Numbered from the stretch's first letter, positions 36,207-45,745 are shown. The stretch is DNA of 64,000 nucleotides from Propionibacteriaceae bacterium (GCA_030532825.1 JAUNKK010000007.1:1-64000); one strand, 5' to 3'. Notes: a model not told the origin generated them from the sequence alone. Program-made: numbers and translations.

Positions 36207-37243
36207 GAACTCGCCGCCTGTCTGCGCAGCAAAAACACCAGCACGGGCGCGCCGATTGCTGCGGTGATGATGCCGATGGGGATCTCGGTGCCATCGCGCA
36301 GCGACCGTGCCAAGGTATCGGCCACCAGCATCAGCGCCGAGCCCGCCAGGGCGCTCAACGGCAGCAGCGTACGGTGCAATGGCCCCGTCGCGATCCGCAC
36401 CAGGTGCGGGATGGTCAGGCCAACGAAACCGATAGGGCCGACGAAAGCGACGGTGGTGGCTGTGATCAGCGCCGTGAGGATCAGCAGCGCCCACCGCGTG
36501 GCGTTGACGTTGATGCCCAGCGAGCGCGCCGAGGTCTCGCCGAACGCGAAAGCATCAAGCGCCTGGGTGGCGAACAACAACACCAGCAGCGCCGCGGCTA
36601 AGGCGAACACCATGATGACCGCCGACGGCCAGCGCAGTCCCGCGAACGACCCGAGGGTCCAGGTCATGACCTGCCGCGAAATCTCGCGCGACCCAAAGAC
36701 CATGATGGCCAGCGACGTAAATGCCGCGCACAGCTGGCCGAGGGCGACACCCGCCAGGATGGTGCGGCCTGGCGGCAACGACCCGGAGCGTCCCGTCGCC
36801 AAGCCCAGCACCAGCACCATGGAGACGACGGCGCCCGCGAAGGCCGCGACGGTCAGCGTCAGGGTGGGCGGAACGAACGGCAGGGTGATGCCGAACACCA
36901 GGACCGTGACGGCTCCGACGGAGGCGCCCGATGAGATGCCCAACAGATACGGGTCGGCCAACTCGTTGCGGGTGAGCGACTGCAGCACTACGCCGCAGAT
37001 AGCCAGAGCCGAACCCACCGACAGCGCACCGATGACCCGCGGCATCCGCAGCTCCCAGACGATCCGGTCGGCCAGCACTGTTACATGCTCCCCGGGGATG
37101 AGGCCTAGGCGGCGCAGGATCACGTCACTGACGTCCCGAATCGAGACATCAGCCGAACCCACTCCGAGTGCCACCGCCGCGGTGGCCATGATGACGACGG
37201 TCAGGGTCACACTCAGGAGCGTGACCCCCAAGCCGCGTCGCAT
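36203..37243 (-). CDS. btuC: Corrinoid ABC transporter permease (FecCD family)
   Basis: 346 residues with about ten membrane helices. FecCD hallmarks: LRMPRVIGALSVGSALAICG, NELADPYLLGISSGASVGAV, TILAGVALGQL, ARSLGINVN and GPIGFVGLTIPHLVR, the last being the coupling region that contacts BtuD. The stop overlaps the btuD start. It forms the homodimeric channel for the corrinoid taken from BtuF. Confidence 0.93.
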   Translation of the reverse strand: MRRGLGVTLLSVTLTVVIMATAAVALGVGSADVSIRDVSDVILRRLGLIPGEHVTVLADRIVWELRMPRVIGALSVGSALAICGVVLQSLTRNELADPYLLGISSGASVGAVTVLVFGITLPFVPPTLTLTVAAFAGAVVSMVLVLGLATGRSGSLPPGRTILAGVALGQLCAAFTSLAIMVFGSREISRQVMTWTLGSFAGLRWPSAVIMVFALAAALLVLLFATQALDAFAFGETSARSLGINVNATRWALLILTALITATTVAFVGPIGFVGLTIPHLVRIATGPLHRTLLPLSALAGSALMLVADTLARSLRDGTEIPIGIITAAIGAPVLVFLLRRQAASS

Positions 37244-37245
37244 CG

Positions 37246-38235
37246 TCAGAGCTTGGTGATCTGATCGGCGACGGTTTTGGCGCCGTCAACCAGGCGAATA
37301 CCGGGCGTGGACTCCGAGAACAGGATGGTGATGTAGGCCTTGTTCTGCACGGCTTTCAGCTGGCTGAGGACCGGGTCGGACTCCAGGTGGGTTTTCTTCT
37401 GCTCGACGGTGGACCAAGAGGCCTCGGCTAGCACGATCACGTCGGGGTCGGCCTCGACGACGCGTTCCCAGGCGACGTTCTCCCAGCCGCCCTCCAGGTC
37501 AGCGAAGATGTTGGTGGCGCCGACGGCATCGAGGATGATCTGCGGGCCGCCGCCACCACCGCCCGCGAAAGCCTGGTCGTCGCCGGAGTCGAACCAGAAT
37601 ACAGTCTTGCCCTGGCCGGCGGCTTGCTGTTTCAGCGTCTCCAGCTCCGTCTTCTGCTCGTCGACGAGCTTGGTGGCGCGCTCCTCGACGCCGAAGATCT
37701 TCGCGATGTCGGTGGCTTCACCCCAGGCGGATTCCATGGTGCTTGGGGCGGTTTCGACGCCGTCGGGGCAACCGAAGGGGCTGATGTAGGTGGGGATCTT
37801 CTCGCCCAGCAACTCCTCACGGGTGCCGACATTCTTGTCGGTGAATGCCGACGAATAGGAGGCGTAGGAGAAATCTGGCTTGGCCGCCAGGAAGGCCTCT
37901 TTCGACGGGTATTCCGCGCCGGAAAGCACCGGAACCGTGTCGTAGGCGGCTTTCCAGCGTTCGGAGATGGCGTCGTCGAGGTAGGCGGTGCCAGCCATCT
38001 GCTGTTCTAGACCGAGGGCCAGCATCACTTCGGTGGTGCCCTGATTGAGGGTGACGGCCGCCTTCGGGGCCTCGGTGAAGGTCACCTCAAAGCCGCAGTT
38101 GGTGAGGGTGACGGGGGTGTAGGCGGCCGCAGAATCGCTAGCGGCCGGGGAGGTGGTGTCGGTCGGGGCGCCGACGCAACCCGACAGGACTAGTCCGGCG
38201 GCGAGAGTGCCAACGACGAGGGGACGGATACGCAT
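37246..38235 (-). CDS. btuF: Corrinoid-binding lipoprotein
   Basis: 329 residues from ATG 38235; the longer open frame starts inside the leader. Signal peptide RPLVVGTLAAGLVLSGC with the lipobox cysteine at about 20, then a Thr/Ser/Ala linker. The mature part has the class III binding-protein (FecB/BtuF) pattern: VTLTNCGFEVTFTEAPK, VTLNQGTTEVMLALGLEQQ, KPDFSYASYSS, and WERVVEADPDVIVLA. It is first in the operon, immediately after the riboswitch, and only 2 bp separate it from the permease gene. Confidence 0.9.
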   Translation of the reverse strand: MRIRPLVVGTLAAGLVLSGCVGAPTDTTSPAASDSAAAYTPVTLTNCGFEVTFTEAPKAAVTLNQGTTEVMLALGLEQQMAGTAYLDDAISERWKAAYDTVPVLSGAEYPSKEAFLAAKPDFSYASYSSAFTDKNVGTREELLGEKIPTYISPFGCPDGVETAPSTMESAWGEATDIAKIFGVEERATKLVDEQKTELETLKQQAAGQGKTVFWFDSGDDQAFAGGGGGGPQIILDAVGATNIFADLEGGWENVAWERVVEADPDVIVLAEASWSTVEQKKTHLESDPVLSQLKAVQNKAYITILFSESTPGIRLVDGAKTVADQITKL

Positions 38236-38282
38236 GGGAAGTTCTTTCCACTTGGGCCCGTTCGCGGGGCATGGACAACGTT

Positions 38283-38440
38283 GTCGGCTGGTCTTCGGAC
38301 TCAAGTTCAACCCGCCGGAACGCCTTCCCAGGTTTCCCCAGTGGCCGTGTTCCGTCGGTCCCTTTCACCGCTGCGCGTCAGTCCCGGAGTCACACCGGGT
38401 TCCCAGGCCCCGTGGGGCCGCCGACGGAGGAACCATAGCA
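38283..38440 (-). promoter_or_regulatory. Cobalamin riboswitch
   Basis: On the minus strand the leader of btuF contains the conserved cobalamin aptamer blocks in order: GGGAACCCGGTGTGACTCC, GGGACTGACGCGCAGCGGT, GCCACTGGGGAAACCTGGG, AAGGCG and the terminal TCCGAAGACCAGCCGAC. The spacing suits a class I B12 riboswitch. It ends about 48 nt before the btuF ATG. High adenosylcobalamin would reduce expression, probably by sequestering the ribosome site or promoting termination. This is the main evidence that the operon imports corrinoids. Confidence 0.93.
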
Positions 38441-38481
38441 GGCGGTCGCCACCGCCGTGTGAGGTGGGTTTCCCGTCGGCG

Positions 38482-39147
38482 TTAGGGCATCCGATATCCC
38501 ACACCGCGCACGGTGTGGAAGCGTTCCTTACCGAGCTTTGTGCGCAGATACCGCACGTACACGTCGACGATGTTGCTGTCCGTCACGAAACCCAGGCCCC
38601 AGACGGAGTTGAGCAACTGCTCGCGGGTAAGGACTTTGCCGGCCCGGCGCACGAACTCAAGGGCCAGACAGAACTCGCGCTCCGAAAGCCGCACCCGGTT
38701 GCCGTCGACCGTTGCGACACGTCGTACCGGGTCCAGCCGCAGCCCGTTGTGCTCCACCACGAGGCTGCCGACGGTTGTCGGCGCAGGTGCGGGCCGCAGG
38801 CGCAGCTGGATCCGGGCCAGCAATTCGGGAACGTAACAGGGCTTGGCCAGGAAGTCGTTGGCACCCCGTGTCAGGCTCCCGACCCGATCTGACGGCTCGT
38901 CACGCGTCGACAGCACGACAACGGGCACTGTTGAACCCTGGCCGCGGAGCTGCTCTAAGAAATCCAGGCCGTCCATGTCGGGCAGGTCTAGCTCCAGGAT
39001 CACCAGGTCTGGGGCGCTGCCCAGCAGGCGCGCCAGGGCATCCCGTCCCGAGGTCATTGAGGCGGTCGAGTGTCCGGCTTCGCGTAACTGGCGGCGCAAC
39101 TCCGCGGTAGCTTCGCGGTCGCCGTCGATGATTAACAGGTTGGCCAT
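38482..39147 (-). CDS. Orphan OmpR-type response regulator with Glu at phospho-acceptor site
   Basis: 221 residues from ATG 39147 (MANLLIID); an upstream ATG at 39171 overlaps gltA. Receiver domain: LLIIDGD replaces the usual acidic pair, and APDLVILELDLPDMDG places Glu52 where the phosphorylated Asp normally sits (LLDxxLP). Lys in FLAKP is kept; the Thr/Ser site is VLSTRDE. The C-terminal winged helix is normal (RLSEREFCLALEF, VLTREQLLNSVWG, VDVYVRYLRTKLG, VRGVGYRMP). No histidine kinase gene is adjacent. The Asp-to-Glu change may lock an active-like state. It lies 20 bp behind gltA and may share its transcript. Confidence 0.88.
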   Translation of the reverse strand: MANLLIIDGDREATAELRRQLREAGHSTASMTSGRDALARLLGSAPDLVILELDLPDMDGLDFLEQLRGQGSTVPVVVLSTRDEPSDRVGSLTRGANDFLAKPCYVPELLARIQLRLRPAPAPTTVGSLVVEHNGLRLDPVRRVATVDGNRVRLSEREFCLALEFVRRAGKVLTREQLLNSVWGLGFVTDSNIVDVYVRYLRTKLGKERFHTVRGVGYRMP

Positions 39148-39167
39148 GGATGTCCCGCCGTCGAGCG

Positions 39168-40457
39168 TCACTTACGCAGGCCGATGGGCACGAAGGGGCG
39201 CTCCGGTTCCCCGATGTAGATTTGGCGGGGTCGACCGATCTTGCGTTTCGGGTCGGCATGCTCCTCCCGCCACTGCGTGATCCAGCCCGGCAGGCGTCCC
39301 AGTGCGAACAGTGCCGTGAAATAAGACGCGGGGAAACCCATAGCCTCGTAGATCAGGCCGGTATAGAAATCGATGTTCGGGTAGAGCCTGCGCTCGATGA
39401 AATAGTCGTCGTGGAGGGCTGCTTCTTCGAGTTCCAAGGCCACGTCCAGCAGATCATTGGACTTTCCGGAGGACCGCAGGATCTCGTCGGCGTGTGCCTT
39501 GATGATCTTGGCCCGCGGGTCGTAGTTCTTATAGACGCGGTGCCCGAAGCCCATGAGCTTGATGTCGGATGTCTTGTCCTTGACCTTCGCGACGAAAGTC
39601 TTGGTGTCCATACCTTCCTCGCGGATCTGGCGGAGCATCTCCAGGACTGCTTGGTTTGCGCCGCCATGCAGTGGCCCGGACAACGCATTGACGCCCGAGG
39701 CGACGGCGGCGTAGACGTTGGCGTCCGATGATCCCACCATGCGCACCGTCGCCGTTGAACAGTTCTGCTCGTGGTCGGCGTGCAGCAGGAACAGGGTCTC
39801 GAAGGCGCTGACGACGGACGGGTCCAGCTTGTACTCTTCCTGGGGAGTGCCGAAGGACAGCCGCAGATAGTTTTCGACATAGCTGAGCCGCGTCTTCGGG
39901 TAGAGGAAAGGCTCGCCGACGGAACTCTTGTAGGCGTAGGCGGTGAGCGTCGGCATCGCGCCCAGCAGCTTGAAGGTGGCGGCGTCGACGGCCTCGGGGT
40001 CGTGGGGATCGAGGGTTGGCCTGTTGAAGGCACCCTGGGCGATCACCCCCGCGGACAGCACCATCATCGGATGGGCTCCGCGCGGGAAGGCGCGGTAAAG
40101 CTCGCGCATTCGCTCGTCGATCATCATGTGGTGGGCGATGCGTTCATAGAACTGGTCGAGCTGGGCCTGCGTCGGTAATTCACCGTAGATCAGCAAGTAG
40201 GCCACCTCAATGAAAGAGGCCTGGCTCGCCAGGTCCTCAATCGGGTAGCCGCGGTAACGTAGAATGCCTTTGTCGCCGTCGATGAAGGTGATGCTCGACA
40301 TACAGGAGGCCGTGTTGACGAACCCGTTGTCGAGGATGACGTTTCCGGTGGCGGCCATCAGCCCAGAGATGTCGTAGCCGCGACTCCCGACGGTGGAGTC
40401 GACGACATCAATGCCCAAATTGACATCGCCGTGGGTGAACGTGGCAGAGCCGGTCAT
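39168..40457 (-). CDS. gltA: Citrate synthase
   Basis: Condenses oxaloacetate and acetyl-CoA. 429 residues, matching hexameric type I bacterial enzymes. It has FIDGDKGILRYRGYPIEDLA near the N-terminus, catalytic His motifs DHEQNCSTATVRMVGS and SGPLHGGANQAVLEML, MGFGHRVYKNYDPRA with the oxaloacetate-binding His and Arg, and IDFYTGLIYEAMGFP with the catalytic Asp. Followed by the orphan response regulator on the same strand. Confidence 0.97.
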   Translation of the reverse strand: MTGSATFTHGDVNLGIDVVDSTVGSRGYDISGLMAATGNVILDNGFVNTASCMSSITFIDGDKGILRYRGYPIEDLASQASFIEVAYLLIYGELPTQAQLDQFYERIAHHMMIDERMRELYRAFPRGAHPMMVLSAGVIAQGAFNRPTLDPHDPEAVDAATFKLLGAMPTLTAYAYKSSVGEPFLYPKTRLSYVENYLRLSFGTPQEEYKLDPSVVSAFETLFLLHADHEQNCSTATVRMVGSSDANVYAAVASGVNALSGPLHGGANQAVLEMLRQIREEGMDTKTFVAKVKDKTSDIKLMGFGHRVYKNYDPRAKIIKAHADEILRSSGKSNDLLDVALELEEAALHDDYFIERRLYPNIDFYTGLIYEAMGFPASYFTALFALGRLPGWITQWREEHADPKRKIGRPRQIYIGEPERPFVPIGLRK

Positions 40458-41034
40458 CTTGCGGGCCTTCCTGATGGGCGGCTGGGTCCTGGCGCCGCGC
40501 TGCTACCAACGCTGGCGATGTCGCTCCACCATACCCGCACAGTCTGGGCATCGGAATCCGTTTTCGGCGGTTGAAACCCGATGGTTAGGGTCTGCAGCGC
40601 GCCACTGTTCGGGCGTGTAGCTCTGTCGCCTCTGGTGCCGACCGGGAACTGCCCAACCGGGTGTCTCGCCGACGGAGAGGGGCGTCGGTGGTAGTGATCG
40701 GGGGATTGCGTCGCCAAGTGGCCTTGGGTGTGGCGACGCCGACGCGTGATCTCGAAGCCCGAGCCCAGGGCATCCCGCCGGGGAAATGGAGCGGTCGAGT
40801 GGCAGGAAACTGCTGGGCTTCGCGCCGCCCGCTTGATCAAACTGCCCGTCCATTTTGTCATCTGCGGTCTATCCCGGGGCGAGGGAGCTGCCGTCCTGGG
40901 CACTGTCGACGGCCGGGTAGCGCTACTGAACACGTCATTCCCGAGGGTCTAGACCCCGGTGTTATCCAAGCTCAGGCTGCGCCTCTGGGTTCCAGGAATC
41001 CTGCGGAATCCCGGGCAGCCACTACGTTGGTGCC
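40458..41034. other. Intergenic, no gene recognised
   Basis: About 577 bases between the divergent gltA and MFS genes. Several overlapping open frames exist on both strands, none with recognisable motifs or a convincing ribosome site. No strong inverted repeat was found. It presumably carries both promoters. Confidence 0.4.
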
Positions 41035-42345
41035 GTGACTGAAACGAAGACCGTCCTCAGCGCCGAGCCGGCCAGCCGGGCAAAGATCCTCGCTTGGTGC
41101 ATGTGGGACTGGGGGACCCAGCCGTTCGCGACGGTGATCACCACTTTCGTCTTCGGGGTCTACATCGCCTCCGGCACGAACTTCGGCGCCGGGCCAGCCG
41201 ACGACGGCCCATCCCGGATGCTGGGCGTCGCCATGTCGATAGCGGGCGTGCTCATCGCGTTGCTGGCTCCCGTGCTTGGCCAGGGCTCCGACCGGTCAGG
41301 CCGCCGCCTCACGAACCTGCGTCACCAAACGTGGCTGCTGGCCGCGGTGTCGGCGGCCCTGTGGTTCGTCGCCCCTCATCCGGGTTTTCTGTGGTTGGGG
41401 CTGATGCTGCTCGGCGTCGGCAACGTCGTGGCGGAAATCGCCAACGTCAACTACTACGCCGCCATCGACCAGGTGGCCACCCCCAGCACCGTGGGCCGCG
41501 TCTCCGGCCTTGGGTGGGGGCTGGGCTATTTGGGCGGGATCGCGATCCTGCTGATTATCGTCGCGGCCACTCGTGGTGACGTCGACGCCTGGGATGTCCG
41601 CAACTCCATGCTGCTGTGCGGGGCGTGGACGGTTCTGTTCACCATCCCGATCTTCCGCGCCCTCAAAGACCGCCCCGTCGCCGACTCGCCACCGCGGCAG
41701 TCGCTCGTCCAGGCGTATCGCACGCTGTTTGCGTCGATCCGACGCATCCACCGCGCCTCCCCGCAAACCCTGTGGTTCCTCGTCGCTTCGGCGCTGTTCC
41801 GCGACGGCCTGGCCGGGATCTTCACCTTCGGTGCGGTGCTGGGGCAGAACGTGTTCGGGTTCACCATGGGCGGGGTGATCGTCTTCGGGCTGGCCGCGAA
41901 CGTCATCGCGGGCCTGGCGACCATCGCCTTCGGCTACCTCGACGACCGGGTCGGCCCGAAGCGAGTGATTATGATTTCGCTGGGCAGCCTGGTGGCGCTG
42001 GGGCTTGTGATCTTCGGCCTCCACACCCAAGGCCAGTGGGTTTTCTGGGTGTTTGGCCTAGCCATGACGGTATTCGTTGGCCCGGCCCAGTCGGCGTCGC
42101 GTTCCTTCCTGGCGCGTCTCATCCCTGAGGGCTATTCCGGGGAAGTCTTCGGCCTCTACGCGATGACGGGGCGCGCTGTGTCTTTCCTGTCGTCGACGAT
42201 GTGGGTGTTGTTCCTGTGGCTTGGTGCTTTCTTCGCGGCCGACGGTGCTTCGGCCGGGCATTTCGGGATCCTGGGTATTGTGCTCGTGCTGCTCATCGGC
42301 CTGCTGGCCATGTTGCCCGTGAAGTCGCCTTCCCCGACCCGTTAG
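41035..42345 (+). CDS. MFS transporter, UMF1 family
   Basis: 436 residues with about 12 membrane helices, GTG start. The opening ILAWCMWDWGTQPFATVITT is the UMF1/Atg22-like N-terminal helix; ADDGPSRMLGVAMSIAG and GQGSDRSGRRLTNLRHQ (cytoplasmic loop 2-3), YYAAIDQVATPSTVGRVSG, and GPKRVIMISLG follow. Near the C-terminus GPAQSASRSFLARLIPEG is strongly conserved in the family. Substrate is unknown; vacuolar relatives export amino acids. The PAC2 gene starts 9 bp after it. Confidence 0.9.
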   Translation: MTETKTVLSAEPASRAKILAWCMWDWGTQPFATVITTFVFGVYIASGTNFGAGPADDGPSRMLGVAMSIAGVLIALLAPVLGQGSDRSGRRLTNLRHQTWLLAAVSAALWFVAPHPGFLWLGLMLLGVGNVVAEIANVNYYAAIDQVATPSTVGRVSGLGWGLGYLGGIAILLIIVAATRGDVDAWDVRNSMLLCGAWTVLFTIPIFRALKDRPVADSPPRQSLVQAYRTLFASIRRIHRASPQTLWFLVASALFRDGLAGIFTFGAVLGQNVFGFTMGGVIVFGLAANVIAGLATIAFGYLDDRVGPKRVIMISLGSLVALGLVIFGLHTQGQWVFWVFGLAMTVFVGPAQSASRSFLARLIPEGYSGEVFGLYAMTGRAVSFLSSTMWVLFLWLGAFFAADGASAGHFGILGIVLVLLIGLLAMLPVKSPSPTR

Positions 42346-42354
42346 GCTGGAGAC

Positions 42355-43257
42355 ATGTCCGACTGGTTTGCGATAGATGAGGACCTGTGGGGCACCGTCG
42401 TGGGGTCCCGCCCTCCGCTGTTCTACTTCTTCGATGGTTACATCGACGCGGGGCGCGTCGGGGCTACCCTGGTTGAGGCGCTGCTGGAGCATTCTGAGCC
42501 CCAACTGCTGGGTAGCTTTGACTGGGATCTCGTGCACGACTACCGCGCGCGTCGCCCGTCCATGGTCTTCGACACCGACCACTGGGTGTCGCAGGAGGAT
42601 CCCGTCACTCAGCTGCACCTAGCGCACGACTTGCGGGGCCGCCCCTACCTGGTGCTGCGCGGTCCGGAACCCGACCACCGCTGGAAGCTGGTGCGCGACG
42701 AGCTAATCCAGCTGATCCACCGCCTCGGGATCTCCGTTGCCGTGACGGGCTACGGCCTGCCGATGACCTTCCCACACACGCGCCCAACACCTGTGGCAGT
42801 GCATTCCACCGACCCGGAACTACGTGTGCCGAACCCGCGCTGGATCGACCGGCTGGAGATCCCCGCGTCGTTCGCGGCCTACCTGGAGTTCGCCATGGGG
42901 AAAGCCAAGATCAGCGCCTACGGGGTGGCGGCGCATGTGCCGCACTACCTGGCCAGTTCTACGTTCACGAAGGCCGCGGCCGTCGTCATGCACCGTTTCG
43001 CGGAGGTCTCGGAGTTGGCGTTGCCCACCGAGGAACTGGATCTGTCCGCCGAAGCCAACCTGATGTCCATCGACGCCGACACACAGAAGGACGAAACCGC
43101 CCAGTTGCTGCTGCAACAGCTAGAGGAACAGTACGACCGCTACGCGGAAACCGAACCTGGCGACTCCCTCCCCACGGCCGACGAGATCGCCGCTGCCGTC
43201 GAGAGCTTCCTGGCGCAGCGCGACGAGGGTAATCAGCCGCCCACTATCGGTGAGTGA
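42355..43257 (+). CDS. PAC2 family protein
   Basis: 300 residues. PAC2 proteins resemble proteasome-assembly chaperones and are common in actinobacteria. Seen: LFYFFDGYIDAGRVGATLVE at the N-terminus, SFDWDLVHDYRARRPSM, YLVLRGPEPDHRW, GISVAVTGYGLPMTFPHTRP, and HVPHYLASSTFTKAA. The C-terminus is acidic and helical (LLLQQLEEQYDRYAE). It sits 9 bp behind the UMF1 transporter, so co-expression is likely. Proteasome partners are not in the window. Confidence 0.92.
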   Translation: MSDWFAIDEDLWGTVVGSRPPLFYFFDGYIDAGRVGATLVEALLEHSEPQLLGSFDWDLVHDYRARRPSMVFDTDHWVSQEDPVTQLHLAHDLRGRPYLVLRGPEPDHRWKLVRDELIQLIHRLGISVAVTGYGLPMTFPHTRPTPVAVHSTDPELRVPNPRWIDRLEIPASFAAYLEFAMGKAKISAYGVAAHVPHYLASSTFTKAAAVVMHRFAEVSELALPTEELDLSAEANLMSIDADTQKDETAQLLLQQLEEQYDRYAETEPGDSLPTADEIAAAVESFLAQRDEGNQPPTIGE

Positions 43258-43352
43258 TGTGACGAACACCAGCGCGTCTTCGGCGGTGTGCCGGACGTAT
43301 CGGCGGCTGCGCCACTAGGGTGGAGACACCCGACACCTCAAGGAGCAGGACG

Positions 43353-44333
43353 TTGAAGGGCATCGTCGTATTCTCCGGATCCGCGCACCATGGATTGGCC
43401 GACGAGATCTGCGGATACTTGGGCATCCCCCGTAGCCACGTCAGGATTTCCCGGTTCAGCAACGACTGCCTTCAGGCGCAGTTGCTCGCGAACTGCCGCC
43501 AGCGCGACGTCTACATCGTCCAGCCGCTGGTGCCACCCACCCAGGAGCACCTCATGGAGTTGCTACTCATGGTGGACGCGGCCCGCGGCGCATCGGCGGG
43601 GCAGATCACTGCCATCATTCCGCATTACGCCTACGCGCGCTCGGACAAGAAAGACGCCTCCCGGATCTCGCTTGGGGGACGACTCGTCGCGGACCTGCTG
43701 GTGACTGCCGGGGTGCATCGCGTGCTGACCATGAACCTGCACGCCCCCCAGGTGCACGGATTCTTCTCGGTGCCAGTTGATCACCTGACGGCGCTGGGCG
43801 TGATCGCCGACCACTACCGTAAGCGCGACCTCGCGAACTACGTCGTCGTCTCCCCGGACCTGGGCAACGCCAAGCAGGCGACGCTGCTGGCGCGACTGCT
43901 GAACCTTCCCGTCGCGGCCGGAAACAAGCAGCGCCTAGCCGACGACAAGGTGGCCATCTCGTCCATCGTCGGCGACGTTGCAGGCAAGAAGGCCATCGTG
44001 CTGGACGACGAGATCGCGACGGGCGGCTCCATCGTCGAGGTGGTGTCGCGACTTGCGGACTTTGGTTGTGTTGATGCCTCTGTCGCCTGTACCCACGGTC
44101 TTTTCGCGGGCCAAGCCGTCGAACGGTTGACGAGCACCGACCACATCACCGAAGTGGTGTCCACCAACACGGTCCCTGCGCCGCCGAACTTCCCGGGTCT
44201 CCAGGTGCTGAGCGTCGCCTCGCTGTTTGCGAAGGCCATCGACCGGATCCACACGGGCAACTCGGTGGCGTCGCTGTTCAAGGACGTCGACCCGGCCTAT
44301 GCGGCACCCCCCGAACCGGAGGGCCTGTTCTAG
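43353..44333 (+). CDS. prs: Ribose-phosphate pyrophosphokinase
   Basis: Makes PRPP from ribose-5-phosphate and ATP for nucleotide, His and Trp synthesis. 326 residues from TTG 43353, preceded by AAGGAG at 7 nt; a GTG 33 bp earlier has no such site. Motifs: ISRFSNDCLQAQL, YAYARSDKKDASR (flexible loop), VLTMNLHAPQVHGFF, VVSPDLGNAKQAT and the PRPP site AIVLDDEIATGGSIVE. The C-terminus has about 20 extra residues (AAPPEPEGLF). It may be co-transcribed with PAC2 but has its own ribosome site. Confidence 0.95.
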   Translation: MKGIVVFSGSAHHGLADEICGYLGIPRSHVRISRFSNDCLQAQLLANCRQRDVYIVQPLVPPTQEHLMELLLMVDAARGASAGQITAIIPHYAYARSDKKDASRISLGGRLVADLLVTAGVHRVLTMNLHAPQVHGFFSVPVDHLTALGVIADHYRKRDLANYVVVSPDLGNAKQATLLARLLNLPVAAGNKQRLADDKVAISSIVGDVAGKKAIVLDDEIATGGSIVEVVSRLADFGCVDASVACTHGLFAGQAVERLTSTDHITEVVSTNTVPAPPNFPGLQVLSVASLFAKAIDRIHTGNSVASLFKDVDPAYAAPPEPEGLF

Positions 44334-44356
44334 CGGGCTCCGCTCGGGAGCAGGCA

Positions 44357-45667
44357 TCACGCGCGGCGGGAACGGCGGATACGTTCGACGACCTCGCGCC
44401 AGGTGGGGACGACCACCCCGTAGGGCCGCATCATGGTGCGCAGCCGATGGCGGGTGGTGAAGATGCCGACGATACCCACCAGGAAGAACGGGAACTGCAC
44501 TGCCATAGCCAGGTTGAGTTGGGCGGGGGTGTAGTCACCGGACGGGTTGAGCGCCGTCAGGAGGGCGCTGATCGTCAGCAGGCACAGCGTCGCGCCCGTG
44601 AAGGATCCCGTAATCACCAGGCCGTTGGCTGCGCCTAGACGGTGTGGCGGCAGGAGTGTGCGGGGATAGTCGAAGCCGATGCCGGTACCTGGGCCGCCCG
44701 CAGACATTGCTATCACGAGGGCAACCAGCAGCAGCCACGGCGCCTGTCCGGGCCACAGCAGCACTACCGCCCACATGATCACGTTGGCCCAGATGACGAT
44801 CAACGCCAAGTTGCTGCGGCGCAACGGATGCCGGGCGGTCAGCCAGCCCAGCAGTGGGCTAAAGGCGATGGAGCAGAGCACGGTGAGGTTGAACAGGGCG
44901 GCTGCATCGGCCTCGGAACGGCCTTGGGCTTGCATCAGCCACGGTATGCCCCAGATCATCGCGAACACGTTGACGCTGAAGCCGCTGGTGAAATGCACCC
45001 AAAAGCCGAGCCGGGTGGCGGGGTGCTTCCACGCTTCGACGATGCCGCGGGGCAGCTCGGCCAGTTTTTCCTCCTGCGGGGCGGGGCGGGTTTCGCCAGG
45101 CGGCACATCCTGCACCCACAGTGCGCTGGCCAGCAGCGCTACCGCCGATAGCAGCGCCGCGCCCAAGAACGTCCACAACCAGCCGCGCCAATGGAACAGC
45201 GGCAGCAACAGCGTCGCGGACGCCACCTGCCCCATCTGCCCGAGTAACCCCGTCAGTTGGCTGAGCACCGGGACCCGCGACGGGGCGAACCAGGCGGGGA
45301 TCAAGCGCAGCACTGAACCGAAGAGGCAAGCGTCGCCGACGGCCAGCAGGATGCGGGCTGTGACAGCCAGCGGGACGGTGTCGGCGAAAGCCATCATGAC
45401 TTGCGAGACCACCAGCACACCCGAGCCGACGGTCATGGTCATGCGCGACCCGTAGCGATCGATGAGGACCCCCGTTGGGGCTTGCGCGAGAGCGTAGACC
45501 GCCAACTGCACCATCACGAATGTCGAGATGATGCTGATGCTGGTGCCGAAATGCTGGGAGGTTTGTTGGCCGAGCACGCCCAGGCTGGTGCGTTGCATGA
45601 TGGCAACGGCGTACGCGAAGATCCCGACCGACCACACCACCCAGGCCAGACGCCCCGTCCTCGCCAC
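44357..45667 (-). CDS. MFS transporter
   Basis: 436 residues with 12 predicted helices. The loop-2/3 motif GVLIDRYGSRMTMTVGSG and helix 4 RILLAVGDACLFGSVLRL mark a major facilitator; GWLTARHPLRRSNL is the equivalent loop in the second half. YAVAIMQRTSLGVL in helix 1 recalls the ACS/NNP-like group that includes exporters of organic anions. Substrate unknown. It converges with prs (23 bp apart) and is divergent from nothing close. Confidence 0.88.
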   Translation of the reverse strand: MARTGRLAWVVWSVGIFAYAVAIMQRTSLGVLGQQTSQHFGTSISIISTFVMVQLAVYALAQAPTGVLIDRYGSRMTMTVGSGVLVVSQVMMAFADTVPLAVTARILLAVGDACLFGSVLRLIPAWFAPSRVPVLSQLTGLLGQMGQVASATLLLPLFHWRGWLWTFLGAALLSAVALLASALWVQDVPPGETRPAPQEEKLAELPRGIVEAWKHPATRLGFWVHFTSGFSVNVFAMIWGIPWLMQAQGRSEADAAALFNLTVLCSIAFSPLLGWLTARHPLRRSNLALIVIWANVIMWAVVLLWPGQAPWLLLVALVIAMSAGGPGTGIGFDYPRTLLPPHRLGAANGLVITGSFTGATLCLLTISALLTALNPSGDYTPAQLNLAMAVQFPFFLVGIVGIFTTRHRLRTMMRPYGVVVPTWREVVERIRRSRRA

Positions 45668-45745
45668 CTTGCACTCCCTGAAAACTACGCGCGCCGACGA
45701 ACCGCTGGGGCGCGGGGCATAGTCTAGTACGCGTCGGGCGGGGGA

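Noticed and set aside
36264..37259. 331-residue plus-strand open frame
   Set aside because: Antisense to the btuC permease; Thr/Arg/Pro-rich shadow.
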